DNA of 64,000 nucleotides from Pomphorhynchus laevis (lineage: Eukaryota > Acanthocephala > Palaeacanthocephala > Echinorhynchida > Pomphorhynchidae), in the NCBI GenBank assembly GCA_012934845.2, contig WNNJ02001591.1, positions 61,914 to 125,913 on the forward strand. Direction: 5' to 3'. Each line of letters starts with the position of its first letter. Position 1 is the first letter of the stretch. The notes below the pieces were generated by a model, which was given only the letters and a program-made list of their open reading frames with translations, was not told where the DNA came from and ran no database searches. This document shows positions 44,936 to 58,104 of the stretch, piece by piece. Made by a program: the position numbers and the translations under genes.

Positions 44936-47900
44936 ACGGGCTCAAATTCATAGGGATTTGAGTCTCAGGCCGCATCAGTGCCCACCATTTGACTAAACAA
45001 TCCAGGGTCTTTCAACCCCTATGAGTCTAGTCGAGGTGGACTATGGCCGGTAATCTCGAGAGAAACGTTCTTTAGAGAAGAAGACTAATCCCGAGATAGC
45101 ACAAGTACCCCCAAAGGCGTACTTGGATTTTTCCATTCAATGACATATGGTGGGCCCGTTACGGAGCGCACATAGCTCTCTTCAAGATACGTTTAAGGCT
45201 ATCCATGTCATCTTTTGCCGACCAGTTCATCGTAACGGTAAATCCTAGATATTTTACTCGACTCGTGGAGATTGGGAGTGGTTTATGCTGCAAAATGGAG
45301 GAGAGTGTAGAGAGTGCTAGAATCTTAAGCTTCTTTTTGGTGGTAAGAGCGCCATGAAAGACTACCACCTGCAATTTATTGGAATTTAAAATAAGATTGG
45401 ATGTGTATAAATGATCTTTTAATCTTAAAAAGAAACGAATGATGTCCGAGACTATAGCTTTGCATTTGCGTCCAGGAAACATCGTTGTGGTATTATTAAC
45501 ATATACCACGAGATGATGATCACGTTTAAAAGCTCGGAAGAGAACAATGGAGGCAGCAAGATATAAGATAGGAGAAAGTGAGGAGCCTTGATGCACACCT
45601 GTAATAGGGTTGAATTGACGTGTATCAGGGTCGTCTTCATAATAAAACCGCTTTATGTACGGCAAAATCTCCAGCCTATTAACAATTCTCACAGGCAAAC
45701 CGAAGGATCTCAGAGACGAGATAACGAAGGGAATGGAGATCCGGTCAAATGCAGCAGAAAAGTCAATAAAAACAGTCACAGCAAGCTGATCACTGTTACC
45801 TTGACAAAACTGTTGAACTTCACCAATTGCTGAATGGACCGAGCGACCTTTGACAAACCCATTGAAACTCGGTTAGATTTAATTACGCCTACTTAAATGA
45901 TCACGCATTCTTCGCGCAAGCGCCATTTCGAAGACGGAGATTAGGGAATTTTGAATCAAAATGGGCCGCAGGTCTTTAGAACAAGAAACCGGATTTCGCT
46001 TAGGTAAAAATATTCTTCGGCTTATGTTGATGCCGAATAAATCGGATGGTGAGGCTGACAACATTGTGACGGCCCGGCCATTTCTATTCTTTGATCGGAT
46101 GTCAAAAGCTGACAAATTCGAGAAGAGAGTGAAGCGACGGTTTTGGAGGTGTCCGGAAGTGGGCCTCTGGAGTTAAGGATATCCGTAACAGATTAATCCA
46201 TGCTCCTGATGTTACCTCAAAGCAGGATCGGTTGGGGAGAAAATGTGACTCCATATTTATGCAGGGGTAGTGACTCCTTCGAAACTTTATCAAGGTCTAC
46301 GCTACCGATCCACTCCGATGACCTCTCTCGCCAGCAGACAAATTTCTCCTTGAATATCTTCCAGAAGGAAGCCCGAGGGGGACTAAGACGAGCAATATCC
46401 TTCCTGTCCCTACTCAGCTGGATCCTATATCTAGAACTCCAGTATTCATTTGAGAGAATCTGCCTGAAAGAAGCAGAGAGATTGGGAAGGTGTAGCATTT
46501 TCGCCAAGACCTTGAGTTTTGTCGGAATGTGACTGTAAATGCGACCTTTATAGGTAGTCGAAAGTATACCAATAGCTTTCGAAGAGAAGTAGGAATTAAA
46601 TTCGGTCAAGCTCTCATTCCCAATATAGGGGAAGAGTTGGATAGCTGACTGAAAGAAGGCCACTCTAATAAGATCAAAGTGAAACATCCTTCTACGTGAC
46701 GTATCTTCCTCTAGCCGCCAGCGTATTAGGTAATGAGAGGTGGTCAGCTGTTGACGCGACTGCTCAGTGCAGATGGGTTTTAACAACCCAGTTCTATGTA
46801 GCAGTAAAATGTCGAGGAGTGAGTTTGTTGTTGAGCAACGAAAGGTAGGGACTGATGGTTTGTGAATAAAATAATCTTTCCTGTCTCTACGAAGTGCTGC
46901 ATTAATCCAAAGACCAGTTATGTCGTTGAAGTCACCGGTTAACATGTTGGAGCCACTACCTAAAATACGGTCCAGGAGGCCACGGTTCTTGTGAATCTCC
47001 CCGGCCGGATGTAGATATTGGCTAGGCTGGCGCGTTTACCGCTCTTGACAAGTGCTATAATTAAACAAGACATGAATGGACACGAGAAGTTTAATAAGAC
47101 GGATGACTTAAGAAGCATTTAACTAGAGTAAAATACCTTGAGATTAAGATTTTAGACCGCGTCTCCTGAAGGACTATAACATCTACATCTCTACCAGATA
47201 GAAGCCTAAGGGCAGAAGCACCTCCCGAATTCCACTGAAGGACATTCAGTGAAAAAGGCTCTTGTGTACATCCTATTGCGTTAATGTAACCGGAGTTAGA
47301 CGCCTCCCGTCATGTCGGAACCGGAGGCGGAAAGATAAACCATTCCACCTCCAATTCCTACAGTTGAAGAAATTTGCCAACTGGCGTTATTTTCATTTCC
47401 CTCTGTACTGGCTTGAGCCCAAATTAAGTTCTTGCAAGCTAACTTAATTGGGACCTGTCCGTTTTTTTATTTGGTAGACTTTCTTGAATTGTTGACCTTC
47501 CATGCTGGAGATGAGAGGAAGGACTCTGCCAGTTTACTCATCAAATTTTTAATCATGTCCTCAAGGTGTACCATTGAGGCATGATGTTTCTCATCCATGA
47601 GTTTGAGTATTTCTGAATCAGACAGCCTGTCTTCTTTGACAAACTAGACCGCCTCTACAAAAGTCGTCGGTTTAGGTTTTACGCACCGTTGTCTTTTCTG
47701 GTTGGCTTTAAAAACTTTACATTTTTAGACCAAGCGGGGTGATCACCCCCGCTGTTAGAGCAGTGTGGATTATCTACGCATTTTTCTTGAAGCTTAGTAG
47801 AAGTCCCGCACACCCCGCACGTCTAGGGTAGGAAACAACTCGACGACAAATGCCCCCACTGTGACACTTGTTACAGTAGGGGTAGGTTAAGGAGTCGGTC

Positions 47901-48365
47901 TCCACTAATGAAACATTCAAGTTGTACCCCATGAAGGGGTTGGAAGACGAGATCGACAGGTTCTGTGCTACATCCACTGGGGCATTGCAGAGCGCCACCG
48001 AGATTGTGAATCTTTTTTTACCGATTATGGAACGGGGCTGGAGATATTGTTTTGTATACGCCTTGGCCAAATCCGGTGTGACGAAAGATATTTTAATTTC
48101 TGTCTCATAATATTTAATACAGTTGAACAAAATTCTCTTTTTGAAAAGATCGATAAATTCTCTAAGAAAGGTATTAAAAAGGCTATGCTTTTCCAGAGGC
48201 TCTAGTAGTTTAATAAGCACTAATTTAGCTAATTTTGGTAACAGGGGAAATTCCCCCTAATGAATGAATTCATAAGTTAAAAAACACCTTATTTTCTGCA
48301 TTTATTGGAAAAATAGTTTTACTGAAAACCTTCGATCCCTCCGTCATCACTTTTTCACTCGCTCC
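44936..48365 (-). mobile_element. Family N LINE copy 1, full-span but decayed
   Basis: On the minus strand: a probable ORF1 start near 48342, ORF1 (47774-48220, with NPFMGYNLNVSLV and the knuckle-like YPYCNKCHSGG), endonuclease remnants near 46900-47200 (LTGDFNDITGLW at 46945), RT N-terminal domain (46217-46700) and RT palm (45159-45779) with VFIDFSAAFDRIS and GVHQGSSLSPILYL. The catalytic YADD is replaced by YVNN. The C-terminus and 3' UTR lead to about 44936. Many frame breaks; the oldest of four family copies here. Divergently oriented to copy 2. Confidence 0.8.
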
Positions 48366-48483
48366 GAAAGTTATAAAATGTTATGCAAAATAACACTACG
48401 TGTTTTATCAAAGTAACGAAATGGCATGCAAAAGTAACTTAGTGATATTCCAAAGTAACATTGTTGAAAGCAAATCAAAAAAA

Positions 48484-49251
48484 ATGAGTACGAACAAGCG
48501 TGTCGGAGGAACAAAGGATTGTAAAAAAATAGTTTTCCAGTCAATTTTCTAGTAAAAACAAAGGAACATGACGAAATACAGGTAAATGCTGCTCTGAAAT
48601 CGGCTGTTCCAAAGGTTAGTGAGTTTTCAATTGCTACTAGGGATGGGGAAGTACTTCCCCCAATCTCAAAACTAAAAAATCTGATAATTATAAAGATCAA
48701 AAAGCCTATACAAAGGCATTTATTGTTTAATTTCTTTCTACGGCCGTTTACAGAGCAACTATCAAATAGAATCATTTTCAACTCGGTAAAACTTTACGAA
48801 ACTGAACTAAAGATTTCGTTTACCACCTCAGACCTCTTAAAGGGGTATGTTAAATACTTCGAATCGTCCCTGTCGGAGTATGGGTCCATATACTCTAAAC
48901 CCATACTTGCCACTAAAAGAATCTAACCTCCCTTGTCAATTGGAAGAGAATGATATCGAATTACTAAAAGAAACATTTAAAATATCTAACTTCCGTTCAA
49001 TAATAGGCAAGAGCGGACATCAAATACCAGTTGGATTTTGTTCCGCTTCCCTAGAGCGGGCTGAATCGCTGGCTAATTCAGCTTGTAATCCCTTCATGGG
49101 ATTTAATCTCAGATTCACAATCATTGATAAAGAAGAGTTCACATATCCGCACTGCAGTCGGTGCCACAAATGGGGGCACTGGGCCTCAAGCTGCAGTGAG
49201 TCATCGACATGTGGGGTGTGTGGCTCCCCCCCCAGTGTCCGGCTTTGTTGA
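48484..49251 (+). pseudogene. Family N ORF1 with CCHC knuckle
   Basis: Starts MSTNKRVGGTKD, then two frame changes separate it from KLKNLIIIKIKKPIQRH, FNFFLRPF, the core (FRSIIGKSGHQIPVGFCSA, NPFMGFNLRFTII) and zinc knuckles: CSRCHKWGHWASSC (C-x2-C-x4-H-x4-C) and CGVCGSPP. A run of eight C near 49228 precedes the last frame break and is a likely slippage site. ORF1 knuckle proteins of I/R1/Jockey-type LINEs bind the element RNA. Clade is left open. Confidence 0.7.
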
Positions 49252-49746
49252 CAGGAGAAAAATGTGTATCCCCTCCATTATGCTCTAACTGTGGGGGAGC
49301 CATCCTGCATGGAGCAGAAAATGCAGACATTTTAAATTATATCAAGGTGGATTTAACAAGTCTGCTGCCCAACCGAAATCTGGTATCTTTGCAAACGCTG
49401 CCACTCGTACGAAGGATGATGATATCATGCGAGCAATTGATATACGTATAGAAACAATGTATAAGAAGATGGAAGTTTTAGTATCCTCTGTTGTTGCCAC
49501 ATTCTGTACTAACCCTACTATTCCATCATCAACGGCAATTCCATCATCCAAAAAGAGGGGGCTTCGGCTCATCCTATCCATCCTATCAATATTGGCAATC
49601 TCCTGAAGAATAAAAAATAAGGGAAAATGAAGATGCTGCCCATGGGCAAGTACCTGCCCCGGATGGTTCTAGTGACGGGAAAGGGGAACCTTCCCGTTCC
49701 TAGCTCCTTCTAGGTAGGCAATCCCACATCAAACTAATCCAGCACA

Positions 49747-52203
49747 ATGCAGAGTAATCGTGAGCCTTTTTCACTGAATATCCTTCAGTGGAATTCGGGA
49801 GGTGCTTCTGCCCTTAGACTTCTATCCGGTAGAGATGCAGATGTTATAGTCCTCCAGGAGACGCGGTCTATCCGTCTACCCCAGGACATTACTCGATTTA
49901 TCCCAAAGCACATTTGTTCCCACTATACTCCGTACATAACCCCTCCTCACTCCTCTTCATCTCAAGGACTCTTGACCTTAATTAAGTGCTCTTTAAGGTC
50001 CTCCCTCCTATTAAACTATTCATGTCCAGCCATGTCTTGTTTAGTAGTTTCACTCTGTAAGAACGGTAAACGCCTCAGTCTTGCCAATGTCTACATCCGT
50101 CCTGGGGAGATACACAAAAACCGTGTCACCCTGATAGTATTATCGACAGCGGCTACGACATGATACTTGGAGATTTTAACGACAGAACTGGTCGTTGGAT
50201 CAATGCAGCACTTCGCAGAGCTAGGAACGGTTATCTTATTCACAAACCACCTTCCCCTACCTTTCATTGCATATCAACAAATTCAGTCCGATATTTTACT
50301 GCTTCACTCGAGGTGGTTGTTAAAGCCCCTCTGCACAGAGCAATCGCGCTAGCAATTGTCCACCTCTCATGACCTAATTCGTTGGAGAATTGAGTAAGAT
50401 ACGTTGCTTCGAAGGAGGTTTCACTTCGATCCAATCAGAGTGGCTTTCTTTCAAGCGGCTATCCAACTCTTTCCCAGAATAGGAAATGAGAGTATGACCG
50501 AATTTAATACCTACCTCTTTTCGCAAGCTAACGCGATTTTATCAACTACTTATAAAGGTCGTATATACAATCCCACTCTGACGAAACTCAAGGTCCTAGC
50601 AAAATTGCTGAACCTCCCTAATCTCTCTGTTTCCGCCAGACAGGCTCTCTCGAATGAATACTGGATCACTAGATATAGGTTCCAGCTGAGTAAGGATAGG
50701 ACGAGTATTGCTCGCCTTAGTCCTTCTCAGTCTTCCTTTTGGAAGATTTTCAAGAAGAAGAAGTTTGTTTGCTGGAAGGATAGAGCATTGGGTTGGATAG
50801 GGAATGTAGGCCTTGATAAAGTTTTAGAGGAGTCACTAGCCCTACACAACTATGGAGCCACTCAATCACCTCAACCAATCCCGCCTTGGTGTAACTTCAG
50901 GAGTAGGGATCTATCTGTAACGGATATCCTTAACTCCTGGGGTCCACTCCCGGGCACCTCCAAATCCATCGCTCCACTTTCTTCTCGGGTCTGTCAGCTT
51001 TTGACAGCTGATCAGAGAAGAGAGGTGGCCGTCACAATGCTTTTAGCATCCTTATCCGATGTAGCAGGCATCAATATTAGTAAGCGTGTTTTTATTCCTA
51101 AGAAAAAATCCTGCACATGCCCTAAAGATCTGCGACCCATTTCGATTCAAAATGCCCTCGTGTCAATTTACGAAAAAGCGCTTGCGCGTAAAATCGGCGA
51201 CCATTTAAGTAGTCGTAATTTGATCCCTCCAGGTTTTCATGGGTTCGTCAAAGGTCGCTCGGTCCATTCAGCAGTTGGTGAGGTGGAGCAGTTTTGTCGG
51301 GATAATAGCCATCGTTTAGTTGTGGCTGTTTTCCTTGACTTTTCTGCTGCATTTGACCGCATCTCCATTCCTTTTGTGATCTCTTCTTTCAGGTCCCTCG
51401 GGTTGCCTGCGAAAATTGTGAACAGAGTGGAGATCCTGCTGTATACCAAGCGTTTTTACTATGAAGACGACCCAGATGCGCGTCAGTTCTACCCTATTAA
51501 AGGTGTACCTCAAGGTTCCCCACTTTCTCCTACCTTATACCTTGCTGCCTCAATTATTCTATTTAAAATATTTAAACGCGAACAACGTCCGGTGGTGTAC
51601 GCTGATGACACCACAGCCCTGTTCAATGGACGCAGGTGTAAAGACGTAGTCTCTGACATCAGCCGTTTATTTTCAAGATTAAAAGACCAGCTACCCCAAT
51701 CCAATCCTTTTTTAAACTCTGCAAAATCGCAGGTGGTAGTCTTTCATGGCTCCCCTGCAACAAAGCAAAAGCTTAAAAGATTAGCACTCTCTGCACTCTC
51801 CTCCATATTCGCCTCTGAACCACTCCCCACCTTTACAAGTCGAGTAAAATACCTGGGGTTCACCGTTACGGTGAACTGGTCGGCGAAAGCCGATCTAGAT
51901 AGATTCTAATGTATCCTGAAGAAAGCTAGGTGGGCCCTGAAACGGGCTCAACATCTGTCATTGAAAGGGAAAGTCCAGGTGCGCTTCTGGGGCACTTGGG
52001 CTATCCCGGGATTAGTCTTCTTTTCTAGAGGACGTCCCCCAGAGCAAAGGCTAAGGTTTCTTAAGCTCCTCGTCTCTCGTTTACCCAGCATAGTCCGTCT
52101 CGATTGGATTCTTCGGGGGGTGAAAGACCCCGGGTGGTTCAGTCGAAAGGCGGCGTGTTGGATCGGTTGGTGGGCTCAGATCCCCGTGGATTTGAGGCCA
52201 TAG
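49747..52203 (+). pseudogene. Family N ORF2: endonuclease and reverse transcriptase
   Basis: Endonuclease: LNILQWNSGGAS, VIVLQETRS, ANVYIRPGE, and in a second frame MILGDFNDRTGRW. RT (50404-51909, 501 open codons): KDLRPISIQNALVSIYEK (fingers), VFLDFSAAFDRIS (motif A), GVPQGSPLSPTLYLA (motif B), VYADDTTALF (motif C) and VKYLGFTVTVNWS (thumb). An in-frame TAA at 51907-51909 cuts off the C-terminus, which continues open to 52203. Two compensating frame changes lie near 50150 and 50380. Catalytic residues are intact. An unusual Trp-rich C-terminal block (WIGWWAQIP) is shared by all copies. Confidence 0.85.
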
Positions 52204-52355
52204 AGGAGAAAGTAGAAGACATGAATTGTTGAAGACCGAAATTGTGCTGCCGTTTTTTCTGACTATGATATGACTGTCTGTTTTTTTTCTTGCATGCTAC
52301 TTATAGGTTATTGATGTATTTAATAAAATCGTTGTTGTTGTTGAAAGCAAATCAA

Positions 52356-53465
52356 TGAAATTAAATGAGAATCGAAATAAACGAATGCTATTAAACTATT
52401 AAGTAAACCGATATATTTTTATTTATCATATAAAATCAACCAATATCTTTATCTTTATATTAGATGTCATGAGAGTCTTTAAAACTGTTATGACATGTCC
52501 TAGTTATTTATTAATTTTATTCGATAAAGTCTCAAGTATAATAAAATTTAACTTCCAAATATATTAGTCACGATTGCTTGTTCACTTATTATATATCTTA
52601 TTACATTAACTACAGTCAACGGATTCATTATTATATCAAAGATTCTGGTTATTTAAGTTTCCGAAAACTTTTGTTATGCTGCACATTTCTCTGCTTTTCA
52701 ATTTCCGTGTCCAATACCCATCATTACTGGTCAACACAATAACACAATGATCACCGGGCGTGAACAATTATGTAGATTGTAGTAATTACATATCATTATG
52801 CATACATTCATCACATTCTGTAACATCATTTCATTTCAATTATCAATTTGTATCGAATACTGCTGCAGCAAATATATTTCCATTTTATATAGTTTTTATA
52901 GTTTTTAATGGCACGAGCAAATATGCACTGTATAAACCTGTAACTTTATGATATCAATTTTATTCAAAAAGCGATATAATGCTGCAAATTTTATTTTTTT
53001 TGAGCTTTATTCTGAAAAATGTCTTATAACTCATTATATTGGTATTGTAACCTAGACGGTATAGTTCTAGCCTGAAACTATGCAGCAGTCCTGACAATGC
53101 AGTATTTCATCTACCTAGAGTAAGATTTTGTACAAAATACATAAGTGTATTAGTATAATACGAAAATTATTATTTTAATAATTTATCATCTAAACCTATC
53201 TTCCGACAGAGCTTGTTATCAGCTTCAAGATAATATACTTGTCCAATTTAAAGTTGATTCTCTGTCGTAATAAAAATGGGCTGGCTCTTATATTTTAACA
53301 GATATCCGGTTTGATCAAGACATCCTAGAGTGCTTTCACATATACTTTTGGCACTACTATATAACGGTAATTATGTATATGTCTTACCGTACCCAGTTAT
53401 CATTATGTTGCCATGATATTCTTGAAATAAATCTTCTGAAAGTCTATTATACTTTTTTGATTGTT
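52356..53465. other. AT-rich spacer, no gene recognised
   Basis: About 1.1 kb with no coding block, RNA or clear repeat. If the GW182-like gene continues, this is intronic. Confidence 0.45.
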
Positions 53466-53645
53466 ATTATAGCAACAACAACAATTTATTGACCAGAAAA
53501 AAAACAAAAAATATATACAAGATTTTGCTTGTCAACCACTGGTCCGTGTGTCGGGTCGTGAGGCAGTGCACGAACCAAGTTACTCCAGACATCGCGATCC
53601 TGGGCGATAGGCCAAAGTTATCTTTCAGATAGCCCAAAACGTTGT
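53466..53645 (-). mobile_element. 5'-truncated LINE 3' end with GTT tail
   Basis: On the minus strand codons read IAQDRDVWSNLVRA, a C-terminal block typical of several LINE ORF2 proteins, followed by a T-rich UTR and tcaataaattgttgttgttg. The tail resembles that of family N copy 2, but the coding block does not match it, so this is another family. Confidence 0.5.
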
Positions 53646-53649
53646 ATTA

Positions 53650-55110
53650 TAGTGTTTTATTAATTAATATCTTATTGTAAATATGGTTATTTATATTTAT
53701 TTTATATATTATACATTTATGTGACTTATCATATGATGATTAATGTTTTGTTATGTATTTAGCGTAATGTAAGTTTACAATATTCACCAACAAAATGATT
53801 GAACTCATATTCTCCTGGTTGATTAAACTAGCTGGTCAGCATCATTGTTACAGCAATTTATCTTCATATACATGTGGCAGACAAACACATTGCAGAAAAA
53901 AACCAGACGCAATGTTTGAAAATGAGAAATCGAAATATACAAAGAAAATGAATCGAGTTATCTCGAGCAGTGTCTATTTTTACTCAACGATCAATTAACT
54001 CATTTCATAGGCCACAAGCAGACTAATCTTCCATCATTCCAAGATTTTTCAGATCAAGAATTTCTAGCGTAAGAAAGAACTTCAAATTAGACAAAGCCAA
54101 CCTAATATAAAAGGAACTAAATATGAATACTCTCGGATTCAATCTAATTTTGTTCTGTCTGAATTCGGACTACAGTCTCGTCTTTGAATAGTAGCACTAA
54201 AATCAATAACAAACTACTTTCACAATATCGTTCATGTTACATCAAAAACATTGATCAATGATGACAAAATAAGTTAAAAATTACGCCGTACTCCACTTTC
54301 TCAACCGCTCTTTATTCCATTCTTTTCCGTTAACGCAATTAAGACGGAATAATGTGGAGTAAAAAAATATTTGATCACTGTCAGTTGCTATAATTCGTTG
54401 TCGACTAAGCAGTCACGACATCTTTATCAAAAATACTCATAATGAGTTATCAAAATTGATTACTTAAAATTCTAATGAATTACTAGTTATAATGAGTCAT
54501 CAACGAGCAAAAAAACTGTTTTTGTTTTGACTTTACCTTTCATCATTATTTCAATCAGCATTCATATGTAGATTGAAATGCTCAATTTGGTTGCGTAATC
54601 GTAGTGTATTTTTGTGTCATACATTGTATATGATATTTCCTTCATCCCTGATCCATGGATCTTCTATTTGTGTTTATTTTGCAAAATCTTCACAGTAGCA
54701 TTAATATAATATTTGTCTAGTCTATATTTAACGGCGTTTGCCAAATTGTGCCATTTTCTTCGTTTTTGTTATATTTTCATCGAAAATTATAATTTTCTTT
54801 GTTCAAAAAATACAATATTTTTATATATTTGTTGTATGACTTTAATCAATATGTCTATCATGCTATATAGAATTCTATTTTCTTTGTAAAAATAAACCAA
54901 ATTTGATTATTGATCATTTTTGTCTAAAAACGTTTCATCATCAATAATGTAGGCTTTTAAGCCTTTATTTCTGTTATACATACATTTTTATTTAATTTGA
55001 AAGAATATAAAGTTATTCTTTATCCTAACTTAATATACAATGTTTAATTGCAAGTAACTTGTTTTAAATTTCAAATAGACTTGGCAATATATATGTAGAT
55101 ATCTAGTTTA
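53650..55110. other. AT-rich spacer, no gene recognised
   Basis: About 1.5 kb without supported features. A 67-codon open frame at 53795-53998 has no recognised motif. Confidence 0.45.
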
Positions 55111-55112
55111 GT

Positions 55113-55215
55113 ATGAGATCATGAAGATCGATTGAAATCGGGACTAGTGACCCTGTGGATGCTTAATTATATATTTTGTATAATTATCGATTTCAATCGA
55201 TCTTTATGATATCAT
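55113..55215. repeat. 103-bp fold-back (28-bp inverted ends)
   Basis: 55113-55140 and 55188-55215 are inverted copies matching at 26 of 28 positions (core gaagatcgattgaaatcg) around a 47-base centre. Size and form fit a small MITE or fold-back element; no transposase relation is shown. Confidence 0.7.
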
Positions 55216-55316
55216 ATTTAACAATCTATAATAAGCATGCCAGAGAGCATCTCGGACAATGCAGTTTCTAGAGTTCATGATGGAAGGTTTTATATGCTGT
55301 GTGAAATCTGATAATT

Positions 55317-55400
55317 CTGGATTCGTAGCCTAGCAGTCAAGAGCTCAAGCCAAGTACGGACAGCAATAGCTCAAATCTCGGATGAGTAAATTTCACAAGG
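55317..55400 (+). mobile_element. Possible tRNA-derived SINE head
   Basis: A box A-like TAGCCTAGCAGTC (from 55326) and a box B-like AGCTCAAATCTC (from 55369) lie at roughly tRNA spacing, followed by atgagtaaatttc. No clean cloverleaf forms, so a SINE relic is more likely than a tRNA gene. Weak evidence. Confidence 0.3.
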
Positions 55401-55810
55401 AGTATAGATGGCACTTAAACTTCTGATGATCCCATGACTATTAATATGTGGCGGAAAGCGAGCGAAACGAAAATGGATGTAGCAATAATGCCGTTAGTAG
55501 TCAAGGTGTATGGAATTGGACGTAATCAATAAAGTATTTGTAGCTGGTTTACAAGGTGCGAAATCATCTTGTTTTCAAACACTTGCATTGTTTTCAATGC
55601 GATAGTCAATAATTATATATATATATACAATAATTATATATATAATCTACAATGTAAGATTGAATGAAATCAGCAAAATTCTGTATATAACTATATATAT
55701 AATTAATATTCTATAGAACAGGAAAAAGAAATATTCTAAAGAAAAATCAAACGAAATTACAATGCTTTTTCGATTTCAATTCTACAGTGTTTGGAAAGTT
55801 TTTTTTCTTT

Positions 55811-58031
55811 AGTAATAAAGATTTTCTTAAATAAATAAACAAGCCGTCAATAAGTCAGAGTTAATAAATAAATGAAAAGTACACACGGAGAATCTTCAGA
55901 CATAGTAATTAATCTTAGCTTCTTCCTCTTCCCAGACATTACCAACTTTCATGGCCTCAAATCCATGGGGATCTGAGCCCCCAACCAATCCAGCACGCCG
56001 CTTTCCGATTGAACCACCCGGGGTCTTTCCACCCCCGAATAATCAAATCGGCGCGGACGATGTTGGGTAAGCGAGAGATGAGGAGCTTCAGAAACCGTAG
56101 TCTTGGCTCTGGAGGACGTCCTCTAGAGAAGAAGACTAATCACGAGATAGTCCAGGTGCCCCAGAGGCGCACCTGGGTTTTCCAGTTCAAAGACAGATGC
56201 TGGGCCTGTTTCAGAGCCCAACTAGCTCTCTTCAGGATACGTTTAAGTCTATCCAGGTCAGCTTTCGCCGACCAGTTCACCGAAACGGTGAACCCCAGGT
56301 ATTTTACTCGACTTGTGAAGGTAGGGAGTGGTTCAGAGGCAAATATGGAGGAGAGTGCAGAGAGTGCTAATCTCTTAAGCTTTTGCTTTGTCGCAGTGGA
56401 AGACAACCACCTGCGATTTGGCGAGATTCAAAACAAGATTGGACCTAGGTAACTGGTCTTTTAATCTTAAAAAAATCGGCTGATGGCAGAGACTACGTCC
56501 TTACACCTGCGTCCAGAGAACAGGGCTGTGGTGTCATCAACGTACACCACTAGACGTTGATAGCGTTTAAATATTTTGAATAGATTTATGGAGGCAGCAA
56601 GATACAAGATAGGAGAGAGGGAACCTTGAGGTACACCCGTAATAGGGTAGAACTGACGCGCATCAGGGTCGTCTTCATAATAAAATCGCTTGGTGTACAG
56701 CAGTATCTCCACTCTGTTCCCAATTCTCGCAGGCAACCCGAGGGACCTGAGAGAAGAGATAACAAAAGGTATGGAGATGCGGTCAAATGCAGCCGAAAAG
56801 TCAAGGAAAACAGCCACAGCGAGTTGATGGCTATTCTACCGACAGAACAGATGCACTTCACCAACTGCTAAATGGACCGAGCGACCTTTGACGAACCCAT
56901 GGAAACCAGATGGGATTAATTTTCGCCTACTTAAATGATCGCGGATTCTACGCGCAAGCGCTTTTTCGTAGATCGAGACAAGGGAATTTTGAATCGAGAT
57001 GGGCCGCAGGTCTTTCGGACAAGATACCTGATGCTTTTTAGGTAAAAATATACGCCTACTAATGTTGATGCCGGCCACATCGGATGGGGTGGCTAAACGC
57101 ATTGTGACGGCCACCTCCCTTCTTTGATCAGCTGTCAAAAGCTGACATATCCGAGAAGAAAGAGGAGCGACGGTTTTGGTGGTGCCCGGACGAGGCCCCC
57201 AGGCATTGAGAATATCTGGTACAGATAAGTCTCTACTCCTGAAGTCTCCCCAAGGCGGGATTGGTTGCGGTGATTGAGTGGCTCCATAATTGTGTAGGGT
57301 TAGTGACTTCTTTAAAACTTTGTCAAGGCCTATACTACCGATCCAATCCGCAGCCCCATCCCTCCAGCAAACAAACTTCTTCTTGAATATCTTCCAAAAG
57401 GAAGAAAGAGAAGGGTTAAGACGAGCGATACTCGCCCTATCCTTACTCAGCTGGAACCAGTATCTGGTACGCCAGTATTCAGTCGAGAGCGTCTGTTTGG
57501 CGGAAGAAGAGAGACCAGGGAAGTGCAGTAGTCTAGCTAGGACCTTGAGTTTTGTCGGAGCGGGACTGAAAATGCGATTTTTATAGGTAGTCGAGAGAAA
57601 CGCGGTGGCTTGCGAAGAGAGATGGGAATTAAATTCGGTTAAACTCTCATTACCAATTCGAGGGAAGCGTTGGATAGCTGCCCGGAAGAAGATTACTCTG
57701 ATAGGGTCAAATTGGAATCTTCTACGAAGCAGCGAATCCTCCTATATTCGCCAACGTATTAGATCATGAGAGGTGGACAGATGCTGCCGCGATTGCTCCG
57801 TGCAGAAGGGTTTAAGCAACCACTTCTCGTGGAGCAATAGTAAGTCGAGGAGTGAATTCGTTGATGTGCAATGAAAGGTGGGGGACGGTGGTTTATAAAT
57901 AAGATAACCGTTCCTGTCTCTACAAAGTGCTGCATTAATCCAACGACTAGTTCTATCGTTGAAGTCACCTAGTACCATGTCATAGCCGCTGAAAGTGTTT
58001 GAACCTCCGACAGTCCTTTCACTCATTTTTT
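55811..58031 (-). mobile_element. Family N LINE copy 3 (left of head-to-head pair)
   Basis: On the minus strand it starts aaaaaatgagtgaaagg near 58031, jumps from ORF1 residue 14 or so straight into the endonuclease (YDMVLGDFNDRTSRW), then runs through the full RT to the 3' UTR and tail near 55811. About 1.5 kb is deleted between ORF1 and endonuclease. Flanks attactaacgaaagaaat (5' side) and attactaaagaaaaaaa (3' side) look like a decayed target duplication. RT residues include YVDD. It shares an in-frame TAG before VFLDFSAAFD and a frame break after VVVFH with its partner at 58105. Confidence 0.85.
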
Positions 58032-58104
58032 ATTTCTTTCGTTAGTAATATCACTTTTACAATTGCAATTTGCACTCAATATTGTACACTCATTGTTACA
58101 TTAA

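Larger units (their letters stand above)
48463..52355 (+). mobile_element. Family N LINE copy 2 with 16-bp target duplication
   Basis: GTTGAAAGCAAATCAA occurs at 48463-48478 and again at 52340-52355, exactly bracketing the element; this is a target-site duplication. The insert starts with A-rich DNA and an ATG near 48484 and ends in aataaaatcgttgttgttg. ORF1 and ORF2 follow in order with a handful of lesions. The intact duplication shows a full-length, fairly recent insertion. Confidence 0.92.

Noticed and set aside
44713-44961. 82-codon + strand frame as a further exon of the GW182-like gene
   Set aside because: Its end reads through the 3' part of a minus-strand LINE (family N copy 1) and it has no Trp motif or RRM.
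48640-48660. GGGGAAGTACTTCCCC hairpin near the start of family N copies (also about 48255 and 58175) as a conserved 5' UTR structure
   Set aside because: In each copy it reads as codons for a conserved Gly-Glu...Pro-Pro stretch of ORF1, so coding constraint explains it.
57960-58000. Internal LINE deletion in copy 3 as evidence of a spliced, retrocopied RNA
   Set aside because: The downstream edge has an AG in one relative, but no donor can be placed upstream; a plain deletion is simpler.
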